From contig JAFZFW010000052.1 in NCBI GenBank assembly GCA_017555685.1, forward strand, positions 1 through 17,180: a DNA stretch of 17,180 nucleotides, read 5' to 3'. This DNA is from Methanocorpusculum sp. Lineage in GTDB: Archaea; Halobacteriota; Methanomicrobia; Methanomicrobiales; Methanocorpusculaceae. Shown in pieces: positions 13,902-17,180 of this stretch. The notes below the pieces were generated by a model. It was not told where the DNA came from. It saw only the letters and a program-made list of their open reading frames with translations, and ran no database searches. The stretch's first letter is position 1; each line of letters opens with the position of its first letter. The position numbers and the translations under genes were made by a program.

Positions 13902-14960
13902 ATGGCCCGCCCCCCGCTTCACCTCGTAACCTATCCGAAAATCACGCTTGCGCCTGTTTCCGGCGTCAGGAGTGTTACGGTGAAGATTCCGTATGCCCAT
14001 CTCAACTATTCCCATACCATAGAGATTGCAAACTCCCTCTATCTCGGGGCAAAGGAGTCGGGAAAGTCCGCATCGGTTCCGGCAGGAATCGGGGATGCCT
14101 GGCTTGACGGATACTACAAGGCGTTTGTCTTCGATTCGCACTTAGCACAGTTTTACCCGGCACTGCTCACCCCGTTTCGTAAAATCCGCCGTGAACTCAA
14201 CCTCGATTCCGACCGGTACTTGGAGCTCCTGACTGCCTATGTGCAGGGTCTGCCCTATGACAAGGAAAAGCTTGCCTCAATCGAGATAGCCCCGCGTTTC
14301 CCGGTGGAGACTGCAGTTGACGGGACCGGCATCTGCAGTGACAAAAGTCTGCTTTTAGCAGGAATGCTCTCGCAGGAAGGATATGCCTGTGCCCTTCTCC
14401 ACTTCGGAAAAGAAAACCACCTGGCAGTAGGCATCCCTGCTCCTGCCGGCTTCGACTTCAAAAAGACCGGATACGCAGTAATTGAGACAACCGCTGTCTC
14501 CTACATCGGTTCAGATCCCTGCACCGAAACGAAAGGAAGCCTGGTCACCCGCCCGAAGGTCGTCCCGGTTGGAAACGGCACGAAAACCTACAGTGCCATC
14601 CGCGACACCGCAAAAATCCTCGCAGTCATCCGGGAACTGGAGGAAAAACTCGATCCGCACGGCACCATGGTCTCAGAACTGCTCCGTCTCAAAGAAAGCG
14701 TGGAGAATCAGACTGAAATCCTCCGCGGATTAAAAGACACCATCGAGCATGACGAGGAGTTAACCGATGCGGAAGAGCAGGAACTGCGCGAAACAGCGGG
14801 GAAAAAACTGCAGCGTCTGCAAAAGACCATCCACCAGTACAATGGTCTGGCAGGCGAGTTTGCCCGCGCACAGGAACTTGCCTCCTTCCTGCGGGCAAAC
14901 CGTCTCGACCGGCAGGCAGTCGTCAAACGTCTGCGGCAGATCCATCCGGGTTTCCGGTAA
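13902..14960 (+). CDS. Transglutaminase-like cysteine-protease-fold protein with helical C-terminus
   Basis: A 352-residue soluble protein. The middle resembles the transglutaminase-like superfamily (PF01841): DGTGICSDKSLLLAGMLSQE with candidate nucleophile C145, LLHFGKENHLAVGI with H173, and GYAVIETTAVSYIG with E195 where Asp is more usual. The segment YLELLTAYVQGLPYD before it also matches the family. The N-terminal 100 residues are beta-rich and unassigned. Residues about 250-340 are charged helices (VIRELEEKLDPHGTMVSELL, ETAGKKLQRLQKTIHQYNGL) that look like coiled coil. No signal peptide is seen, so it should act in the cytoplasm. I start at the ATG at 13902, which has a TATA box 30 nt upstream; an in-frame ATG at 13851 lies upstream of that box. 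It is transcribed alone. Whether it is a protease, a crosslinker or an inactive scaffold cannot be told. Confidence 0.78.
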   Translation: MARPPLHLVTYPKITLAPVSGVRSVTVKIPYAHLNYSHTIEIANSLYLGAKESGKSASVPAGIGDAWLDGYYKAFVFDSHLAQFYPALLTPFRKIRRELNLDSDRYLELLTAYVQGLPYDKEKLASIEIAPRFPVETAVDGTGICSDKSLLLAGMLSQEGYACALLHFGKENHLAVGIPAPAGFDFKKTGYAVIETTAVSYIGSDPCTETKGSLVTRPKVVPVGNGTKTYSAIRDTAKILAVIRELEEKLDPHGTMVSELLRLKESVENQTEILRGLKDTIEHDEELTDAEEQELRETAGKKLQRLQKTIHQYNGLAGEFARAQELASFLRANRLDRQAVVKRLRQIHPGFR

Positions 14961-14969
14961 TGCCTGCTC

Positions 14970-14981
14970 TTTTCTCTTTTT
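14970..14981 (+). terminator. T-rich terminator after the transglutaminase-like gene
   Basis: A pyrimidine stretch with T4 (14970-14973) and T5 (14977-14981) begins about 10 nt after the stop codon and precedes the next promoter. It is weaker than the other T-tracts in the window. Confidence 0.45.
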
Positions 14982-14996
14982 CAATCCGGTATCTTA

Positions 14997-15004
14997 TTTA
15001 AATA
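14997..15004 (+). promoter_or_regulatory. TATA box of the F420H2:NADP oxidoreductase gene
   Basis: TTTAAATA is a textbook archaeal TATA box. Its centre is about 29 nt before the ATG at 15030, predicting a leader of only a few bases. No Shine-Dalgarno site precedes the ATG, in keeping with near-leaderless translation. Confidence 0.75.
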
Positions 15005-15029
15005 CTATAAACAACAATTACACAACATT

Positions 15030-15704
15030 ATGAAGAAAGTTGCAATCTTAGGGGGAACTGGAAATATTGGCGAAGGTCTCGCCCGCCGTATCTGCCTTGG
15101 CGAGAAGTTCGATGTGGAAATCGGCTCCCGCGGGGCAGAGAAGGCAGAGGCTGCAGCTGCCGGTGTCTGTACCTGTCTTATCGAACACAACTGTACCTGC
15201 ACCACCTGTACCGGTGGCACCAATGCTGATGTCTGCTCGGCTGATATCCTGATTCTCTCCCTTCCCTTCGAGAGAATCGAATCTACGATTGACACTATCG
15301 GCAAAGAGTGCTTTGAGAACAAGATTGTCGTCTCCTTAATCAACCCGATGATCAGAAACCCGCAGGAAAAGTACTTCCTCCCGGACGCACCGGCCGAAGG
15401 CTCTGCCGCTCTTGCTATTCAGAAGATGCTTCCGGAGTCTGCCAAACTCGTCTGCGCGTTCAACAATGTCGCGGCAAACAAGTGGATGCTCTTGGATGAA
15501 GAGCTCGACTACACCGTTGCCGTCTGCGGAGATGACGAGGATGCCAAAAAAGAGGTCATGGACTTAGTTGCCAGCGTCTCCAAACTCCAGCCGCTCGATG
15601 CTGGACCGCTTGCCATGTCCAAAGTTATCGAGGGAATCACTCCGCTTGTAATCACCATTGCCATGCGCAACAAGTTAAAGGACGTCGGCGTCTACTTCAA
15701 ATAA
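15030..15704 (+). CDS. fno: F420H2:NADP oxidoreductase with Cys-rich segment
   Basis: A 224-residue Rossmann-fold enzyme that transfers hydride between coenzyme F420 and NADP, supplying NADPH for biosynthesis or disposing of electrons from NADP-linked alcohol oxidation in methanogens. Seen: KKVAILGGTGNIGEGLARRI (2-21) with the dinucleotide loop; IGSRGAEKAE (31-40), with Ser/Arg after the second strand as expected for NADP; ILILSLPFERIEST; IVVSLINPMI; VAVCGDDEDAKKEVMDLV; and the family C-terminus QPLDAGPLAMSKVIEGITPLV. Length is normal. Odd: between strands two and three, residues 47-69 hold six cysteines (C47, C49, C55, C57, C60, C69) as CxC, CxCxxC and a lone Cys. The A. fulgidus enzyme, as I recall it, has an ordinary Cys-poor helix and loop there. 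The gene is monocistronic between a TATA box and a T8 tract. Confidence 0.93.
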   Translation: MKKVAILGGTGNIGEGLARRICLGEKFDVEIGSRGAEKAEAAAAGVCTCLIEHNCTCTTCTGGTNADVCSADILILSLPFERIESTIDTIGKECFENKIVVSLINPMIRNPQEKYFLPDAPAEGSAALAIQKMLPESAKLVCAFNNVAANKWMLLDEELDYTVAVCGDDEDAKKEVMDLVASVSKLQPLDAGPLAMSKVIEGITPLVITIAMRNKLKDVGVYFK

Positions 15705-15708
15705 TTCC

Positions 15709-15716
15709 TTTTTTTT
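15709..15716 (+). terminator. T8 terminator after the F420H2:NADP oxidoreductase gene
   Basis: Eight T residues begin 5 nt after the stop codon. The tract lies just before the promoter of the geranylgeranyl reductase gene, so the two genes probably have separate transcripts. Confidence 0.65.
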
Positions 15717-15721
15717 CAAAG

Positions 15722-15749
15722 ATATTTATTCCAGAAACACCAACAGTAT
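15722..15749 (+). promoter_or_regulatory. Promoter of the geranylgeranyl reductase gene
   Basis: ATATTTATT (15722-15730) is a TATA-like box about 30 nt before the GTG at 15757. ACCAACAGTAT (15739-15749) lies between box and start and is identical to 8616-8626 in the DJ-1 promoter. Confidence 0.5.
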
Positions 15750-15756
15750 TCTAACC

Positions 15757-16899
15757 GTGTATGATGTGGTGGTAATCGGCGGCGGACCGACCGGTTCGTC
15801 TGCTGCCCGTCTCTGTGCTGAGGCTGGACTTTCGACGCTCCTTGTCGAAGAACATGCAACTATCGGCTATCCGGTACAGTGTGCGGGACTGTTGTCCAAC
15901 TCAGCCTTTGCTGAGTGCGAGGTCTCGAATCGTTCTGTGTACCGGACGGTATCGGGAGCAAAGATTTTCGGCAGTTCCGGCGAACCACTCTCGTTTGATG
16001 CGGGCGAGACGAAAGCATATGTGGTTGACCGCGGAACACTTGACCATGAGATGGCAGAGCGTGCCGCAGAAGCAGGTGCTGAGTTTTCCCTCAAGACCTG
16101 TGTCACTGCTGTCAACGAAGAAAAACACTGCATACACACTGCCGGAGGAGAGGACATCCCGTACCGGATTCTCATCGCTGCAGACGGCCCAAGAAGCGTC
16201 TGTGCCCGGGCATTCGGCGTCCCGCAGTCTCCTCTTGTATACTCCGGCATTCAGGCGGAAGTCCTCTATGAAACTGACACTCCGCAGGTTGAACTTTATC
16301 CCAATGCCGCCCCGGAGTTTTTTGCCTGGGCAATTCCGGTATCACCGAACCGTGCAAGAATCGGTCTGTGCGGTACGAAAAACGTACCTGGGCTTTTTAC
16401 CGCATTTCGCAGGCGATTTACTGATATGAACGTCCACTCAGTGACCGGAACAATTCCTATCGGCGTTCGAAAGCAGACCTTTGGAGACGGGTGGATTCTT
16501 GCCGGCGATGCCGCAGGTTTTCCCAAGCCGACCTCAGGCGGGGGAGTCTATACCGGAATCCGCTCAGCCCGTCATGCTGCAGCTGCTGCGGTTGCGGCAA
16601 TCGAATCCGGAGACTGCAGCAGAAAAGCCCTCTCTTTGTATGAACCTCTCTGGAAGAATGACTTCGGCAGAGAACTTGAACTGGGCTTTGCCGCGCTGAA
16701 GGTCAGAAGAACACTTGATGTTGCAGATGTTGATGCCGGAATTTCTGCTCTGAACAACCCGGAGGTTCTGCGGATAATTACCGAGCATGGAGATATGGAC
16801 AGATCATCTGATTTGATAAAACGCCTCCTCATGCGTCCTGAGCTCCTTGCCCTCGGCGGAAAACTTGGTATGAAGACTCTTCTTCGGATGTTTTTGTAA
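15757..16899 (+). CDS. Geranylgeranyl reductase family FAD protein
   Basis: A 380-residue FAD-dependent oxidoreductase of the geranylgeranyl reductase family, whose archaeal members saturate the isoprenoid chains of ether lipids (digeranylgeranylglycerophospholipid reductase) or of prenyl precursors. Seen: the N-terminal Rossmann motif VVVIGGGPTGSSAARL (4-19); EEHATIGYPVQCAGLLS (31-47), with C42 in the family's conserved P-x-x-C region; FFAWAIPVSPNRARIGL (188-204), matching the YxWxFP-type substrate-cavity signature; and the second FAD motif GWILAGDAAGFPKPTSGGGV (245-264). Start is GTG at 15757; no in-frame ATG lies nearby, and the FAD motif begins straight after. It stands apart from the prenyl synthase operon at 2711-8523 but acts downstream of it. 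Several paralogues often coexist in methanogens, so the exact substrate (phospholipid, GGPP or menaquinone-like chain) is uncertain. Confidence 0.88.
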   Translation: MYDVVVIGGGPTGSSAARLCAEAGLSTLLVEEHATIGYPVQCAGLLSNSAFAECEVSNRSVYRTVSGAKIFGSSGEPLSFDAGETKAYVVDRGTLDHEMAERAAEAGAEFSLKTCVTAVNEEKHCIHTAGGEDIPYRILIAADGPRSVCARAFGVPQSPLVYSGIQAEVLYETDTPQVELYPNAAPEFFAWAIPVSPNRARIGLCGTKNVPGLFTAFRRRFTDMNVHSVTGTIPIGVRKQTFGDGWILAGDAAGFPKPTSGGGVYTGIRSARHAAAAAVAAIESGDCSRKALSLYEPLWKNDFGRELELGFAALKVRRTLDVADVDAGISALNNPEVLRIITEHGDMDRSSDLIKRLLMRPELLALGGKLGMKTLLRMFL

Positions 16900-16917
16900 A
16901 CCGGAGAATTGAAGTTC

Positions 16918-16923
16918 TTTTTT
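16918..16923 (+). terminator. T6 terminator after the geranylgeranyl reductase gene
   Basis: Six T residues lie 19 nt after the stop codon, on the plus strand, in the short gap between convergent genes. Confidence 0.5.
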
Positions 16924-16932
16924 AGCCTGCAG

Positions 16933-16954
16933 AAAAAAATCTCAAAAAAAAAAA
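16933..16954 (-). terminator. Double T-tract terminator for the minus-strand gene at the right edge
   Basis: On the minus strand this reads as T11 (16954-16944) followed by T7 (16939-16933), starting about 20 nt after the stop codon of the partial gene. It is a strong U-tract terminator that mirrors the plus-strand T6 beside it. Confidence 0.65.
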
Positions 16955-16973
16955 GGTTGATAGTTTTCTATTT

Positions 16974-17180
16974 TTAGCTGCAGCCGGACCATCCGCAGTG
17001 TTTGCAGATGCCCATGTTGCATCCCTCACCGAAGTCGAGCGGCTCTCCGCACTCCGGGCACGGGTTTACCGTCTTCTTCTCTCCCGGTGCAGGGGATGTG
17101 ATGGACCAGTTGTCTAAGGTTGCATTCGTCTGGTTGGTTGCGGCAAGCTCAATGCACTTTCCGACAACATCCGCACAGGA
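16974..17180 (-). CDS. C-terminal zinc-ribbon end of a probable class II (B12) ribonucleotide reductase, partial
   Basis: Only the last 68 residues are in the window; the rest lies beyond the right edge. The visible part begins CADVVGKCIELAATNQ, passes a variable linker, and ends in a cysteine-rich tail: CPECGEPLDFGEG, then CNMGICKHCGWSGCS and the stop. The paired CxxC motifs form a zinc ribbon. The overall pattern, a short helix, variable linker and terminal CPxCG...CxxCGWSxC, is that of adenosylcobalamin-dependent ribonucleotide reductases (NrdJ), where C-terminal cysteines also re-reduce the active site. Other proteins with a terminal zinc ribbon (anaerobic class III reductase, some topoisomerases or helicases) cannot be excluded from so little sequence. 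Nothing can be said of its promoter. Confidence 0.6.
   Translation of the reverse strand, partial: SCADVVGKCIELAATNQTNATLDNWSITSPAPGEKKTVNPCPECGEPLDFGEGCNMGICKHCGWSGCS

Noticed and set aside
1..17180. tRNA or rRNA genes, CRISPR repeats, insertion sequences, attachment sites
   Set aside because: No cloverleaf-like sequence, regularly spaced repeats, transposase or integrase frame, or long terminal inverted repeats were found on reading through; gaps between genes are short.

Overview
The window looks like a chromosomal segment of a methanogenic euryarchaeon, most likely in Methanomicrobiales. The close fit to Methanocorpusculum-like gene content is an impression, not a search result. Supporting points are a formaldehyde-activating enzyme, an F420H2:NADP oxidoreductase, an archaeal mevalonate-to-geranylgeranyl operon built around isopentenyl phosphate kinase, a geranylgeranyl reductase for archaeal lipids, TTTAAATA-type TATA boxes, short or absent leaders, Shine-Dalgarno sites of the GGAGGTGAT type and T-tract ends of transcription units. 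There are no tRNA or rRNA genes, CRISPR arrays, IS elements or obvious foreign segments. The window is almost fully coding.

Layout. (1) 1-524 (-): the start of fae, cut by the window edge. (2) 680-2511 (+): a two-gene phosphate-uptake operon, a PhoU-like DUF47 protein plus a PiT permease, divergent from fae across a short AT-rich control region. (3) 2711-8523 (+): a tightly packed isoprenoid operon, MEMO-family protein, mevalonate kinase, isopentenyl phosphate kinase, type 2 IPP isomerase, RNase J and geranylgeranyl diphosphate synthase. (4) 8630-13207 (+): a compact four-gene unit, DJ-1/PfpI protein, TPR plus winged-helix protein, BrxC/BrxD-like (PF10923) P-loop ATPase and YhaM-like OB-fold/HD nuclease. 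(5) 13221-13811 (-): an iron-sulfur flavoprotein (Isf-like), convergent with group 4. (6) 13902-14960 (+): a transglutaminase-fold protein with a helical C-terminus. (7) 15030-15704 (+): F420H2:NADP oxidoreductase with an unusual Cys-rich segment. (8) 15757-16899 (+): geranylgeranyl reductase. (9) 16974-17180 (-): the C-terminal zinc-ribbon end of what is probably a class II (B12) ribonucleotide reductase.

How the genes fit together. Group 3 carries phosphorylated mevalonate-pathway intermediates to C20 prenyl diphosphate by the archaeal route through isopentenyl phosphate, and the reductase of group 8 would saturate the resulting lipid chains. RNase J and MEMO travel with this operon without an obvious metabolic role.

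The best candidate for an undescribed system is group 4. An ATPase related to those of BREX defence systems is physically coupled (17-nt overlap) to a TPR protein that carries a separate winged-helix domain, and is followed with almost no gap by a nucleic-acid 3'-exonuclease-like protein. No BREX methylase, PglZ or Lon-like gene is present, so this is not BREX. It could be a defence module or an RNA/DNA quality-control complex. Codon use resembles the neighbours, which argues for a resident rather than newly acquired unit.
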